Assembly: GCF_036621415.1 (NCBI RefSeq)
Contig: NZ_CP030941.1
Coordinates: 3,284,001 to 3,348,000 of the forward strand
Direction: 5' to 3'
Length of the DNA stretch: 64,000 nt
Origin: Nitratireductor thuwali
GTDB taxonomy: Bacteria > Pseudomonadota > Alphaproteobacteria > Rhizobiales > Rhizobiaceae
A program made the translations under genes and the position numbers. How positions within the stretch are numbered: position 1 is the first letter of the stretch; the number at the start of each line of letters is the position of its first letter. The notes beneath the pieces are model-generated. The model was not told where the DNA came from. It did no database searches and saw nothing but the letters and a program-made list of their open reading frames with translations. This document shows positions 1 to 8,689 of this stretch, one piece after another.

Positions 1-111
1 AGGCTGATGTCCGTCGCCCTGCTGGGCGCCATGCCCGTCGCACTGGCCTACCTGATCTTCCAGAAGAAGGTGACCGAGGCCGTCATGATCTCGTCGGGCG
101 TGAAGGGCTGA
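1..111 (+). CDS. Carbohydrate ABC transporter permease (MalG type), C-terminal fragment
   Basis: Only the last 36 codons are in the window, reading RLMSVALLGAMPVALAYLIF, then a short cytoplasmic tail ending GVKG and TGA at 109-111. A final transmembrane helix followed by a tail ending in KG is the usual end of MalG-type permeases, the second membrane subunit of sugar ABC importers of the CUT1 class. The rest of the gene, and presumably the other importer genes, lie upstream outside the window. The assignment rests on this short tail only, so the substrate cannot be stated. Confidence 0.55.
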   Translation, partial: RLMSVALLGAMPVALAYLIFQKKVTEAVMISSGVKG

Positions 112-143
112 TCCATGGCGATACAGGGAAGCCTCATCTTGAC

Positions 144-623
144 CTAATCGTTCTTGTGCTCCACGCGGCTGGAAAGCCACTGATAGATGCCGAGGGCGAC
201 CAGCGCGATCATCGCCGAGGTGAACAGCGCCGCCGGATAGATGACTGCCGAAATCTGCTCTCGGCTGGTCTTGAAGATCATCACCAGCGCCTCCAGGCTG
301 GCGGCAATCACGATGATGGTGATGAACTTGGTGATCGAGCGGCGCGACTCCTGGGTGGAGCGCAATTCCCGTTTGCGGAAAAGCTCTTCCTCGGCGATGA
401 AGGTTCCTGCCTCGACGACGGCGAAGCCGATGATCATGAGGCCCACGCCGTCCAATGTCCGGCGGACACGGTCGACGCCCGATATCTCGGTAGACATCAT
501 GCCGGTGGCCACTTCCCACACGGCAAAGCCCACCAGAAGAAAAGCCGAAATCAGGAGTGTCACGGTGGCGACCAGAAAATAGGTAAATGCCGCCGTTTCG
601 TACAGTTTCTTCAAAATGGGCAT
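144..623 (-). CDS. Four-helix integral membrane protein of unknown function
   Basis: The 159-residue product has four clear hydrophobic segments (roughly residues 11-33, 57-76, 98-116 and 126-148). A charged loop after helix two carries EEELFRKRELRSTQESRR, and the C-terminus is charged. ATG at 621-623 is preceded on the minus strand by GAGGA. I do not recognise the family with certainty. The size and four-helix layout recall the PsiE-like (phosphate-starvation-inducible E) group, but that is only a resemblance. It converges on the sugar permease gene and shows no obvious functional link to either neighbour. Confidence 0.7.
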   Translation of the reverse strand: MPILKKLYETAAFTYFLVATVTLLISAFLLVGFAVWEVATGMMSTEISGVDRVRRTLDGVGLMIIGFAVVEAGTFIAEEELFRKRELRSTQESRRSITKFITIIVIAASLEALVMIFKTSREQISAVIYPAALFTSAMIALVALGIYQWLSSRVEHKND

Positions 624-919
624 TCAAATCCTCGACGGCTGCCTAAAGCTGGATGCGGAACCTGCGAGGCGCGCTGCGCGGCCGTGGCTGCCCACGGATC
701 GGCCTCGCGGCCCTCGCCCATGCAATCGTGGGGCGATCCCGGAAGGTGAACGTTTTCCGCCGGCTGGCGTTCCCCGCTGGGCGTTGAATGTCATCCGCAC
801 AAGTGATCGCCATGCCGTGCTTCGGCTGGAACAAGCGGCCAGACGAGGTGTTGGAAGAAAAACGCCATTGGCGTTCACCGTCGGGCGCCCCGGCAGCGCC
901 GCACGGCAGGAAGGGAAGC
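624..919. other. Intergenic region of about 296 bp with no supported gene
   Basis: This stretch separates two divergent genes, so it should hold both promoters. Frames in it stay open only because of the high GC content and do not resemble proteins. I see no convincing palindrome or RNA gene. Confidence 0.5.
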
Positions 920-2233
920 ATGAGCCTTTCGCGAAGAAGCATGCTCAAGGTCTCTGGCGCCGCGGCTGTCGCCGCCGCCGGGGGGCCGCGGGTTCAGGAG
1001 GCGGCTGCCCAGGAAGCCGTGCGCGGCGAGCCGGGAAGCTGGGGCTGGGTGCGGAACCTTTTCGACCTCACGCCCGACAGCGTCCACATGAGCGCCATGC
1101 TGATCGCCTCTCATCCGCGGCCGGTCCGCCAGGCGATCGAGGAGCACCGCCGCGGCCTGGACCTTGACCCGGTGCGCTACCTGGAGCGCAACAACAACAG
1201 GCTGACCGCCGCCGCCCGGCAGGCGGCGGGCGATTATCTCGGCGTCCATTCGTCCCACGTCGCCCTCACCGACAGCACCACGATGGGCGTCGGCCTCATC
1301 TATTCCGGGCTCAGGCTGCGGCCGGGCGACGAGGTGCTGACGACCTTTGAAGACTACTATGTCACCCACGAATCCCTGCGCCTTGCAGCCGAAAGGACCG
1401 GCGCCAGCCTGCGCAGGATAGCGCTGTTCGACAGTGTGGAAGAGGCGACCGAAGATGAAATCGTCAGCCGCATAACGTCCGCCATCGGCCCGTCGACGCG
1501 CCTCGTGGCGCTCACATGGGTGCATTCGAGCACCGGTCTCAAGATCCCCGTTTCCTCCATTGCCGCCGCCATCGGCGAGGTGAATGCCGGGCGCGACGAA
1601 GAGGATCAGATCCTTCTCGGCCTCGATGCCGTCCATGGCTTCGGCGTCGAGGAGGAGACCTTCTTCGATCTCGGCTGCGACTTCTTCATGGCGGGCTGCC
1701 ACAAGTGGCTGTTCGGCCCGCGCGGCACGGGGATCGTCGCCATAAGCGAGCGCGGTCTGGCGGCGGTCCGCCCAAGCATTCCGAGCTTCACAGACGATGC
1801 CGTTTTCACCGCCTGGCTCAAGGGCGCCGACGCGCCGCCGGGCGGCAACAGCGGTCCGCGGATGACCCCCGGCGGCTTCAAGCCTTTCGAACACATCTGG
1901 GCCTTGCCGGAGGCCTTCGCCCTCCACGGGCAGATCGGCCGCGCCCGCGTGGCCGCACGCACCCACGACCTTGCCGGACTGTTGAAGGAGGCGCTGGGCG
2001 AACTTTCCGGCATCGCCGTGCGCACGCCGCGCGATCCGGACCTTTCTGCCGGCATCGTCTCCTTCGACGTGGAAGGCACGCATCCGGACGCCATCGTCTC
2101 GCGCCTCAGGAGACGTGGGATCGTCGCCTCTGTCGCGCCCTATGCCGTGCCGCATGTGCGCCTCACGCCCAGCATGCGCAACAGCCAGGACGAGATAGAA
2201 CAGGTGGCCGCGGCGCTGCGGGAGATCGCCTGA
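920..2233 (+). CDS. Tat-exported class V aminotransferase-fold PLP enzyme (isopenicillin N epimerase-like)
   Basis: A 437-residue fold-type I PLP enzyme of the class V/isopenicillin N epimerase-like group. The PLP-binding Lys is K262 in AGCHKWLFGPRGTG, with D236 and H239 upstream in DAVHGFG. The N-terminus, MSLSRRSMLKV followed by an Ala-rich stretch, is a twin-arginine (Tat) signal, so the enzyme should be folded with its cofactor before export to the periplasm. I placed the start at ATG 920 because it begins exactly at the Tat motif and is preceded by AGGAAGGGA; the frame is open upstream to 788. It converges on mtnA. The substrate is unknown; cysteine desulfurase or epimerase chemistry is possible for the fold. 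Confidence 0.85.
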   Translation: MSLSRRSMLKVSGAAAVAAAGGPRVQEAAAQEAVRGEPGSWGWVRNLFDLTPDSVHMSAMLIASHPRPVRQAIEEHRRGLDLDPVRYLERNNNRLTAAARQAAGDYLGVHSSHVALTDSTTMGVGLIYSGLRLRPGDEVLTTFEDYYVTHESLRLAAERTGASLRRIALFDSVEEATEDEIVSRITSAIGPSTRLVALTWVHSSTGLKIPVSSIAAAIGEVNAGRDEEDQILLGLDAVHGFGVEEETFFDLGCDFFMAGCHKWLFGPRGTGIVAISERGLAAVRPSIPSFTDDAVFTAWLKGADAPPGGNSGPRMTPGGFKPFEHIWALPEAFALHGQIGRARVAARTHDLAGLLKEALGELSGIAVRTPRDPDLSAGIVSFDVEGTHPDAIVSRLRRRGIVASVAPYAVPHVRLTPSMRNSQDEIEQVAAALREIA

Positions 2234-2280
2234 ACAGCCGATCTGGCGATAGAAACGGCAGGGGAAGCGGCAGGCGGTTC

Positions 2281-2335
2281 AGAGCAATTCCGGGAGAAGC
2301 GGAAGCCGGTTGTCGGTCCGGAACTGCATGGAATA
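2281..2335. repeat. Dispersed intergenic mosaic repeat, copy 1
   Basis: AGAGCAATTCC followed by a GGAAGCCGG core and a TCCGGAACTGC arm forms an imperfect palindrome. It lies between convergent genes. The same plan (AGCAATTCC or GAGCATGATC, a GGAAAAG-like stretch, a CCGGTT core, then the inverse) recurs at several other intergenic sites in this window. Confidence 0.55.
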
Positions 2336-2368
2336 GTTGGGTCAGTTGAGCGATTCTGCTGAACTGAC

Positions 2369-3475
2369 CTAGGCTGCGCTCTTGGCATGCTCGGGGAAGA
2401 GTTTCGCCAGCCCCTTCTCGGAAGCCTCGGCCACGCCGCGTTCCGTGATCAGCCCGGTGATCAGCCGGGCGGGCGTCACGTCGAAGGCGGGGTTGCCGGC
2501 GGGCGTCGCCTCGGGCGAGATGCGCACCTGCCGCGTTCTGCCGTCCTCGTCGCGGCCCCAGACCAGCGACACCTCGTCGCCCGACCGCTCCTCGATCGGG
2601 ATCTCCTTCACCCCGTCGCGCACGGTCCAGTCGATGGTGGGCGAGGGCAGGGCCACGTAGAAGGGCACGCCATTGTCCTTGGCGGCAAGCGCCTTGAGAT
2701 AGGTGCCGATCTTGTTGCACACGTCGCCGATGGATGTGGTGCGGTCGGTGCCGACGATCACCATGTCGACCATGCCGTGCTGCATCAGGTGCCCGCCCGC
2801 ATTGTCGACGATCAGCGTGTGCGGCACCCCATGGCCCGCCATTTCCCAGGCGGTCAGATGCGCCCCCTGGTTCCGGGGCCTCGTTTCGTCGACATACACA
2901 TGAACCGGAACGCCTTCCTCGCTCGCCAGATAGATCGGCGAGGTCGCCGTGCCGTAGTCGACCGTGGCCAGCCAGCCGGCATTGCAATGGGTGAGGATGT
3001 TCACCGGCTCGCCCGCCTTCTTGGTCCTGGCGATCTCCCTGATGATCGCCAGCCCGTGCCGGCCGATGCCGCGGTTCAGCTCCACGTCCTCGTCGGCGAT
3101 CTCCGCCGCCCGCTTGTAAGCCGCAGAAGCCCGGGCGTTCTCGGGCAGTCCCCGCAGGAGCCCGCGCATCTCGTTGAGCGCCCAGCGCAGATTGATGGCG
3201 GTGGGGCGGGTTTCGTGCAGTTCTTCCCACACCGCGTCGAGCGCGGCGTCGGATGGGTCCTCGCGCATGCGCAGCGCCACGCCATAGGCGGCGGTGACGC
3301 CGATCAGCGGCGCCCCGCGCACCCACATGTCGCGAATGGCGGCGGCGATGCCTTCCACGCTGGTCACGTTTTCCACCCGCAATTCATGAGGCAGCCAGCG
3401 CTGGTCGATCAGGTCGACCGACCAGCCGTCTTCATTGACCCAGATGGTGCGATAATGTGTGCCTGCGACTTTCAC
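2369..3475 (-). CDS. mtnA: S-methyl-5-thioribose-1-phosphate isomerase
   Basis: Converts the aldose 5-methylthioribose-1-phosphate to the ketose 5-methylthioribulose-1-phosphate in the methionine salvage route; relatives also accept 5-deoxyribose-1-phosphate. The 368-residue length fits MtnA. The catalytic residues correspond to C164 in [11 protein letters not shown] and D244 in [19 protein letters not shown], with [14 protein letters not shown] near residue 52. The start is GTG at 3475, which overlaps the mtnK stop by four bases (GTGA), so the two genes are translationally coupled. No genes for the later classical salvage steps (mtnB, mtnC, mtnD) are nearby. A class II aldolase fused to a dehydrogenase sits a few kb away instead, which suggests a DHAP-type shunt. 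Confidence 0.95.
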   Translation of the reverse strand: MKVAGTHYRTIWVNEDGWSVDLIDQRWLPHELRVENVTSVEGIAAAIRDMWVRGAPLIGVTAAYGVALRMREDPSDAALDAVWEELHETRPTAINLRWALNEMRGLLRGLPENARASAAYKRAAEIADEDVELNRGIGRHGLAIIREIARTKKAGEPVNILTHCNAGWLATVDYGTATSPIYLASEEGVPVHVYVDETRPRNQGAHLTAWEMAGHGVPHTLIVDNAGGHLMQHGMVDMVIVGTDRTTSIGDVCNKIGTYLKALAAKDNGVPFYVALPSPTIDWTVRDGVKEIPIEERSGDEVSLVWGRDEDGRTRQVRISPEATPAGNPAFDVTPARLITGLITERGVAEASEKGLAKLFPEHAKSAA

Positions 3476-4761
3476 GAGACTTCTCCCTCGTCGAGCAGAC
3501 GGGCGAGCGTGGCGAGCTCGTCCATGGCTTGGATATGGTTGCGGTTCACGGCGATGTGCCGGCCGAATTTCAGCGCCGGCGTCTCGCACCGCGCCCGCAA
3601 CGCCTCGTCCTCGATGGTCTCGAAATCGGCATTGTGGGCAAGGCCCAATATGCGCCGGTGCATCTCCACGCCGGCGAAGCCCAGCATGTCGGCCCATATG
3701 CCGTGAACGACGTGGTTGAGCGCTTGTTCCGAGGCGAGCGCGTCACCCTGATCTTCGTAGAGGCTGCGATGGTGCAGCATGCCCGTGCGTTCCGTGCGCC
3801 AGAGATTGGCGAACTCGGCGCGGAACACGTTCCACGTCTCCTCGATGACGCCGAGGAGATAGTCGCGCATCGACGCCCGCGACCCATCAGCCTCATGCCC
3901 GCGCTGCGAGAAATAAGACATCCAGAAATTGGCCAGCAGCATGCCCACATCGAAGGCGATGGGGCCATAAAAGGCGAATTCCGGGTCGATGATCCGGGTT
4001 TGGCTGTCGGTCACCATCACCGAGCCCGAATGCAGATCGCCATGCACCAGCGTTTCGGCACGCGAGGCAAAGATGTGCTTCATGGTCTGGGCCGCAACCT
4101 TCAGGTCGCGGTCCGCGCGCAACGCCCTGACCATGCCGTCAAGCCCCGGCGTGTGCCGGTTCATCGGCGCTTCGAAATAGGGGTCGGTGAAGACGAGGTT
4201 CTCGGTGATGTCGCACAGTTCGGTATTGTCGGCGAACAGCGCCAGGTCCGCCTTGCGCTCCCGGTGCTCCATGGAAAAGTCCGAGCCGCGGAACAGGGTG
4301 CGCGCGGTGAAAAGACCCAGATCCCTCGCGACGTTCGGCAGTTCGCGCCCGTCGATCAGCGCGCGGCGCAGGATCACATGCGGCGACAGGAACTCCATGA
4401 CGATGAGCGCCTGCTCCTCGTCGAAATAATGCACCGCCGGTACCGATCCCGGATCGCGCTTTTCCTGGCGGATGAGCGCGTGATACTCGAAGAAGGAGCG
4501 CTTTAGCGGCAGCGGCCAGCTGTCGCCGACAAGCCGGACATAGGGTAGCGCCTGCTTAACGACCGCCGCCCCCTTGGCGCCCTCGACGATGAAGACCAGG
4601 TTGAGATTGCCGTCGCCGACCTCGCGCACTTTCCAGCTTCCCGGCGAGTTTTCGGCGGGCCCGCCCACGAGGCTCGCCACCGCGTCCACGGAGCCCAGCC
4701 GCGCCGGCAGCGTCTCCACGCTCAGCGCCTTGAACTCCATTTCCGGGGCCGTCTTCTGCAT
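3472..4761 (-). CDS. mtnK: S-methyl-5-thioribose kinase
   Basis: Phosphorylates methylthioribose at C1 using ATP, which feeds MtnA. The 429-residue protein has an aminoglycoside-phosphotransferase-like fold with the catalytic loop [13 protein letters not shown] and the metal-binding [17 protein letters not shown]. It also has the MtnK-typical GNLNLVF glycine-rich strand and KQALPYVR lysine. ATG at 4761 is chosen because GGGAGGAACGC lies just upstream; an upstream in-frame ATG at 4791 has no better signal. It is transcribed divergently from an ABC sugar importer across a perfect palindrome. Having a kinase rather than only a phosphorylase implies that the free sugar is the substrate, consistent with import from outside. 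Confidence 0.95.
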   Translation of the reverse strand: MQKTAPEMEFKALSVETLPARLGSVDAVASLVGGPAENSPGSWKVREVGDGNLNLVFIVEGAKGAAVVKQALPYVRLVGDSWPLPLKRSFFEYHALIRQEKRDPGSVPAVHYFDEEQALIVMEFLSPHVILRRALIDGRELPNVARDLGLFTARTLFRGSDFSMEHRERKADLALFADNTELCDITENLVFTDPYFEAPMNRHTPGLDGMVRALRADRDLKVAAQTMKHIFASRAETLVHGDLHSGSVMVTDSQTRIIDPEFAFYGPIAFDVGMLLANFWMSYFSQRGHEADGSRASMRDYLLGVIEETWNVFRAEFANLWRTERTGMLHHRSLYEDQGDALASEQALNHVVHGIWADMLGFAGVEMHRRILGLAHNADFETIEDEALRARCETPALKFGRHIAVNRNHIQAMDELATLARLLDEGEVS

Positions 4762-4809
4762 GCGTTCCTCCCGTCGTTCTGCCTCCCGCATGATGGAGGC
4801 ATCGATGCT

Positions 4810-4870
4810 AGGCTAGCAAGGCTCTGTCATTTGTCAATGATATTGACAAATGCTTGTTACCTGCTAGCGT
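4810..4870. promoter_or_regulatory. Back-to-back divergent promoters on a perfect palindrome (mtnK / ABC importer)
   Basis: An 11-bp inverted repeat (CATTTGTCAAT at 4828-4838 and its reverse complement at 4842-4852) is separated by GAT. Each arm contains a TTGACA. Rightward, TTGACA (4843-4848) is followed after 16 bp by TAGCGT (4865-4870). Leftward, TTGACA (4837-4832) is followed after 16 bp by TAGCCT (4815-4810). The palindrome can therefore act as two overlapping -35 boxes and as one operator. A related ATTGAC/GTCAAT palindrome precedes the SorC-family regulator gene at 11857-11872, which makes that regulator the likely ligand-responsive controller of both operons. Confidence 0.7.
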
Positions 4871-4887
4871 CACGATGGGAGGAAGTC

Positions 4888-6405
4888 ATGGGCAGTGCCA
4901 CATTCCGCGCCACATTCCGCATTGCGGGCTTGAGGAAGTCGTTCGGCCCCAACGAGGTGCTGCGCGGCGTCTCGCTCGAACTGCGGGCTGGCGAGGTGAC
5001 CGTGCTCATGGGCGCCAACGGCGCCGGCAAGTCCACGCTCGTCAAGATCATGAGCGGCATCTATCGCGCCGACCGTGGCGTCATGATGCTGGGCGAAACG
5101 CCCTTTGCGCCTTCGAGCCCCGCCGAGGCGATGCGCGCCGGCGTGGTGACCGTCCATCAGAACATCGACGATGGCGTGGTGGGCGCGCTGGACGTGGCCT
5201 CCAATCTGGTTCTCGACCGGCTCAACGGGCCGGGCAGGGGCATTTTCTTCAACCCGCGCCGCACACGCCGCGAGGCGCGCGAGGTGGCCCAGCGCATGGG
5301 GCTTTCCATCGACCTCAAGGCGGATGTCACCGACCTGCCGCTCGCCGACCGCCAGATGGTGGCCATTGCCCGCGCCATGGCGCACGAGCCGCAGGTGATG
5401 GTGCTCGACGAGCCCACCTCCTCGCTCTCCAGCCACGAGGCCAACCGGCTTTTCTCGCTGATCGACCGCCTGCGCGAGCGCGGCGTCGCCATTCTCTATA
5501 TCTCCCACCGCATGTCGGACATCCGCCGCGTCGCCGACCGCATCGTCAGCCTGCGCGACGGCGCGATCTCCGGCCTGTTCGAGGATAAGCCGCTCGACTA
5601 TGAAGGCGCGGTCGATGCGATGCTGGGCCAGTCCCTCGGCCGCAGCGGCATTGCCGCCCGCGCGGCGACAAAACCGGTTTTCGAAGCGCGCGACCTGCAA
5701 TTGAAGCCCGGCGCCACGCCGTTTTCGCTGGCCGTCGGCGCGGGCGAGATCGTCGCCGTCACGGGGCTCGTCGGCGTCGGCAAGACCCTGCTTGCCGAAA
5801 CCATATTCGGCCTTCAGGCGCCGCTGGCCGGCGAGATGCGTCTCGATGGCACCTCCTACGCTCCTGCCACGCCGGCGGCAGCCATCGCCCGCGGCGTTTT
5901 CCTGGTCGCCAAGGATCGCGCCAAGACCGGCATCGTGCCGGACTTCAACGTCTATGAGAACATGAGCCTGCCCTTCCTGCCGCGCCTTTCCCGGCTGGGC
6001 GTGACGAGGCGCGGCACCGAACGCGCCGCCGCGCGCGCCCAGATCGCCGATCTGAAGATCGTCTGCCGCTCCGAGCGCGACGATCTGGCGACGCTGTCAG
6101 GCGGCAATCAGCAAAAGGTCACGGTGGCGCGGTGGCTGGCGCAGCCCTCACGACTTCTCGTCCTCGACGAGCCCTTTCAGGGCGTCGACATCTCCGCCCG
6201 CCACGACATAGCCGCCAAGCTCCGCGGCAGCGCCGGCGACCGCGCGACGCTCATTTTCCTGACCGAGCTCGACGAGGCGCTGGAAACGGCCGACCGCATA
6301 TTGGTCATGTCCGAACACACGCTGGTGGGCGAGCACCGCAACGAGAACGTGGATATGGAAAGGCTCCTGGCGGACGTCGCCGGGGGACGGGCCGGCGCGG
6401 CCTGA
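4888..6405 (+). CDS. Sugar ABC transporter ATP-binding protein (RbsA/MglA type, two nucleotide-binding domains)
   Basis: A 505-residue double ATPase of a CUT2-class pentose/deoxysugar importer. Domain 1 has a full Walker A (MGANGAGKSTL) and Walker B (VMVLDEPTSSLS), with a weak signature at LPLADRQMVAIARA. Domain 2 has the degenerate Walker A usual in this family (GLVGVGKTLL) and an intact signature (LSGGNQQKVTVARWL). The start is ATG 4888, preceded by GGGAGGA; the frame is open to 4831, but that part lies in the promoter. It is followed at once by the permease and the binding protein. Its position opposite mtnK suggests that the cargo is methylthioribose or another 5-modified ribose. Confidence 0.93.
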   Translation: MGSATFRATFRIAGLRKSFGPNEVLRGVSLELRAGEVTVLMGANGAGKSTLVKIMSGIYRADRGVMMLGETPFAPSSPAEAMRAGVVTVHQNIDDGVVGALDVASNLVLDRLNGPGRGIFFNPRRTRREAREVAQRMGLSIDLKADVTDLPLADRQMVAIARAMAHEPQVMVLDEPTSSLSSHEANRLFSLIDRLRERGVAILYISHRMSDIRRVADRIVSLRDGAISGLFEDKPLDYEGAVDAMLGQSLGRSGIAARAATKPVFEARDLQLKPGATPFSLAVGAGEIVAVTGLVGVGKTLLAETIFGLQAPLAGEMRLDGTSYAPATPAAAIARGVFLVAKDRAKTGIVPDFNVYENMSLPFLPRLSRLGVTRRGTERAAARAQIADLKIVCRSERDDLATLSGGNQQKVTVARWLAQPSRLLVLDEPFQGVDISARHDIAAKLRGSAGDRATLIFLTELDEALETADRILVMSEHTLVGEHRNENVDMERLLADVAGGRAGAA

Positions 6406-6422
6406 TGACGGAGAAACTTGGA

Positions 6423-7481
6423 ATGGACAGTCAGTTGGCGGAAAAGACGAATGCGGATCGGCCGAAGCCGGCTGCGGGCGCCATCTTGCCTGTGCGCCAT
6501 CTGGCGATCCGTTACGGCTTTCTGGCGTTGCTTTTCGGCCTCATCGTCTTCTTTTCGCTGGCCACGCGCGGCTTCACCTCGCCGCAGGCGGCAGTCTTTA
6601 TCCTCCAATCGGTTTCGATCACCGGCATTCTCGCGCTGGGCGTGACGGCGACGCTGGTCGTCGGCGGTTTCGACCTGTCCATCGGCTCCATCGCGACCAG
6701 CTCGATGATGGCCGCCGCCTATGTCATGGTGGTGTTGGAGCAGAATGCCCTGGTCGCCGTGCTCGCGTGCCTGGCCATCGGCGCCCTTGTCGGCCTCATC
6801 AACGGGCTGATCATCTGCTACATGCGCGTGCCCGACCTGCTCGCCACGCTCGGCATGATGTTCCTGCTGATCGGCCTCCAGCGCATCCCGACCGAAGGCC
6901 GCTCGATCGCCGCCGGCATGACCATGCCCGACGGATCGACCGCCGAAGGAACTTTCAGCCCGGCGTTTCTGGCGCTGGGTCGGCACCGCTTCGACTTCTT
7001 CATCGACAATCTGGTGCCGGCTTCCGTTGTCGTGCTTCTGGTTCTGGCGGTCCTCATCTGGTTCTTCCTCGAATACACCCGCTTCGGCCGCATGATGTAT
7101 GCCGTGGGCTCCAACGCCCGCGCGGCCGAGTTCGCCGGCGCCCCGGTCAAGGCCTACAAGATCTGGGCCTATGTGATTTCCGGCGTCTTCGCCTCCATCG
7201 GCGGCATTCTCCTGGCCGCGCGTCTTGGCCGGGGCGACATCGCGTCGGGCAACAACCTGCTTCTGGACGCGGTCGCCGCCGCGCTCATCGGCTTTGCCGT
7301 CCTGGGCGCGGCCAAGCCGAACGCGTTCGGCACCGCCATCGGCGCGCTGTTCGTCGGCGTGCTCCTGCAGGGGCTGACCATGATGAACGTGCCCTACTAC
7401 ACCCAGGATTTCGTCAAGGGCGCGGTGCTCGTCATCGCGCTTGTGTTCACTTTCGCGCTGCTTGGCCGAACTGCCAGATAG
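6423..7481 (+). CDS. Sugar ABC transporter permease (RbsC type)
   Basis: A multi-helix inner-membrane permease of the CUT2 class of 352 residues. It contains the usual LGVTATLVVGGFDLSIGSI segment and the conserved cytoplasmic loop TRFGRMMYAVGSNARAAEFA. ATG 6423 has GGAG nine bases upstream. An alternative ATG at 6405 overlaps the ATPase stop as TGATG and would add six residues, so coupling is possible either way. A single permease gene is present, so the membrane part should be a homodimer. It works with the flanking ATPase and binding protein. Confidence 0.92.
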   Translation: MDSQLAEKTNADRPKPAAGAILPVRHLAIRYGFLALLFGLIVFFSLATRGFTSPQAAVFILQSVSITGILALGVTATLVVGGFDLSIGSIATSSMMAAAYVMVVLEQNALVAVLACLAIGALVGLINGLIICYMRVPDLLATLGMMFLLIGLQRIPTEGRSIAAGMTMPDGSTAEGTFSPAFLALGRHRFDFFIDNLVPASVVVLLVLAVLIWFFLEYTRFGRMMYAVGSNARAAEFAGAPVKAYKIWAYVISGVFASIGGILLAARLGRGDIASGNNLLLDAVAAALIGFAVLGAAKPNAFGTAIGALFVGVLLQGLTMMNVPYYTQDFVKGAVLVIALVFTFALLGRTAR

Positions 7482-7516
7482 CCGACGGACGGAAATAGCA
7501 ACCAGTGGAGGAAAGA

Positions 7517-8572
7517 ATGAAAATTACCCGCAGAACCGCCGCCAAGATGGCGGCCGGCCTTCTCGGCGTCAGCATGCTGATGCCGGTGGGGGCAGGCGCG
7601 CAGGACATGCCCGCGCCCTTCGACAATCCCGGCGACGTCGAGATCGCGCTGGTGCGCTATCTGTCGACCGGCGATTTCTTCCAGGCCTATCTGTCGGGCG
7701 TGGAGGCGCAGGCCAAGGCCCTGGGCGTGAACCTGCGCGTGCTCGACAGCCGCCAGGACGCCGCCCTCCAGGCCGACATGGTCGACCAGGCGATCGCGCT
7801 CGGCGTCGACGGCATCATCATCCAGCACGGCCTGACCGAATCGATGAAGGAAGCGGCCCAGCGCGCCGTGGATGCCGGCATCAAGGTCGTGGCCTTCGAC
7901 GTCAATGTCGAGAACGAGGCCATCCCGCAGATCGAGCAGTCGGACCGCGACCTCGCGCGCCTGGCGCTGGAGCAGGCCATCAAGGACAATGGCGAGGAGT
8001 GGAAGGCCGGCTATGTCTATGTCGCCGGCATCGCCCCGCTCGACCGCCGCGATGAAACCTGGCGCGAGTTCAAGGAGAAATATCCGGGCATCGAGGAAGT
8101 GGCCCAGTTCGGCACGCTGGACAACCCGATCGCCAATTCGGTCGCGAACCAGGCCCGTTCTGTCGTCACGGCCAACCCGGACATCCAGGTCATGTTCGCT
8201 CCCTATGACGAGTTCGCCAAGGGCGTGAAGATTGCCGTCGACGAGGCGGGCCTGAGCGACAGCATCAAGATCTACTCCGCCGACGTGTCGACCGCCGACA
8301 TCTCCGCCATGCGCGAGCCGGGCAGCGCCTGGGTCGCCACCGCCGCTACCAATCCCGCGGTGGTCGGCGAGGTCTCCGTGCGCGCGCTCGCCATGCTTCT
8401 GGCCGGCGAGGATCCGGGCCGCAGCGTGATCGTGCCGCCGACCCTGATCACGCAGGACGTCCTCAACGAAGGCGACATCAAGAACATGGACGAACTGGCC
8501 GCCAAACTGCCCCAGTTCGCCCACGCCGACGTCGCCGTGCCGGACTGGATGCCGCTGCCGCCGCGCGATTGA
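7517..8572 (+). CDS. Sugar ABC transporter substrate-binding protein (periplasmic, RbsB type)
   Basis: A 351-residue periplasmic binding protein with the RbsB-like fold: strand VEIALVRYLSTGDFFQAYLSG, the ADMVDQAIALGVDGIIIQHG motif and GIKVVAFDVNVEN. The N-terminus MKITRRTAAKMAAGLLG has a twin arginine before a hydrophobic stretch, so export may be by Tat rather than Sec. GGAGGA at 7507-7512 sets the ATG at 7517. It is the last gene of the importer operon and is followed by a strong terminator. It should define the cargo; a 5-methylthioribose or 5-deoxyribose ligand is inferred from context, not read from the sequence. Confidence 0.92.
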   Translation: MKITRRTAAKMAAGLLGVSMLMPVGAGAQDMPAPFDNPGDVEIALVRYLSTGDFFQAYLSGVEAQAKALGVNLRVLDSRQDAALQADMVDQAIALGVDGIIIQHGLTESMKEAAQRAVDAGIKVVAFDVNVENEAIPQIEQSDRDLARLALEQAIKDNGEEWKAGYVYVAGIAPLDRRDETWREFKEKYPGIEEVAQFGTLDNPIANSVANQARSVVTANPDIQVMFAPYDEFAKGVKIAVDEAGLSDSIKIYSADVSTADISAMREPGSAWVATAATNPAVVGEVSVRALAMLLAGEDPGRSVIVPPTLITQDVLNEGDIKNMDELAAKLPQFAHADVAVPDWMPLPPRD

Positions 8573-8595
8573 GGCGAAGGAAACTGAACGAGAAA

Positions 8596-8620
8596 GGGCG
8601 GCTCCCGGGCCGCCCTTTTT
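8596..8620 (+). terminator. Rho-independent terminator of the ABC importer operon
   Basis: GGGCGGC (8596-8602) pairs with GCCGCCC (8609-8615) over a six-base loop and is followed directly by five T residues. It lies 24 bp after the binding-protein stop. Confidence 0.85.
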
Positions 8621-8689
8621 GTCGATCGGGTCGAGGTTTGGCGCACGGCCCCACGAGGGTGATGGCACACGCCAACGGTCGTGACGGCG

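Noticed and set aside
4762..4887. SAM-type riboswitch controlling mtnK
   Set aside because: The leader is too short and is occupied by the divergent promoter palindrome; no SAM aptamer core was seen.
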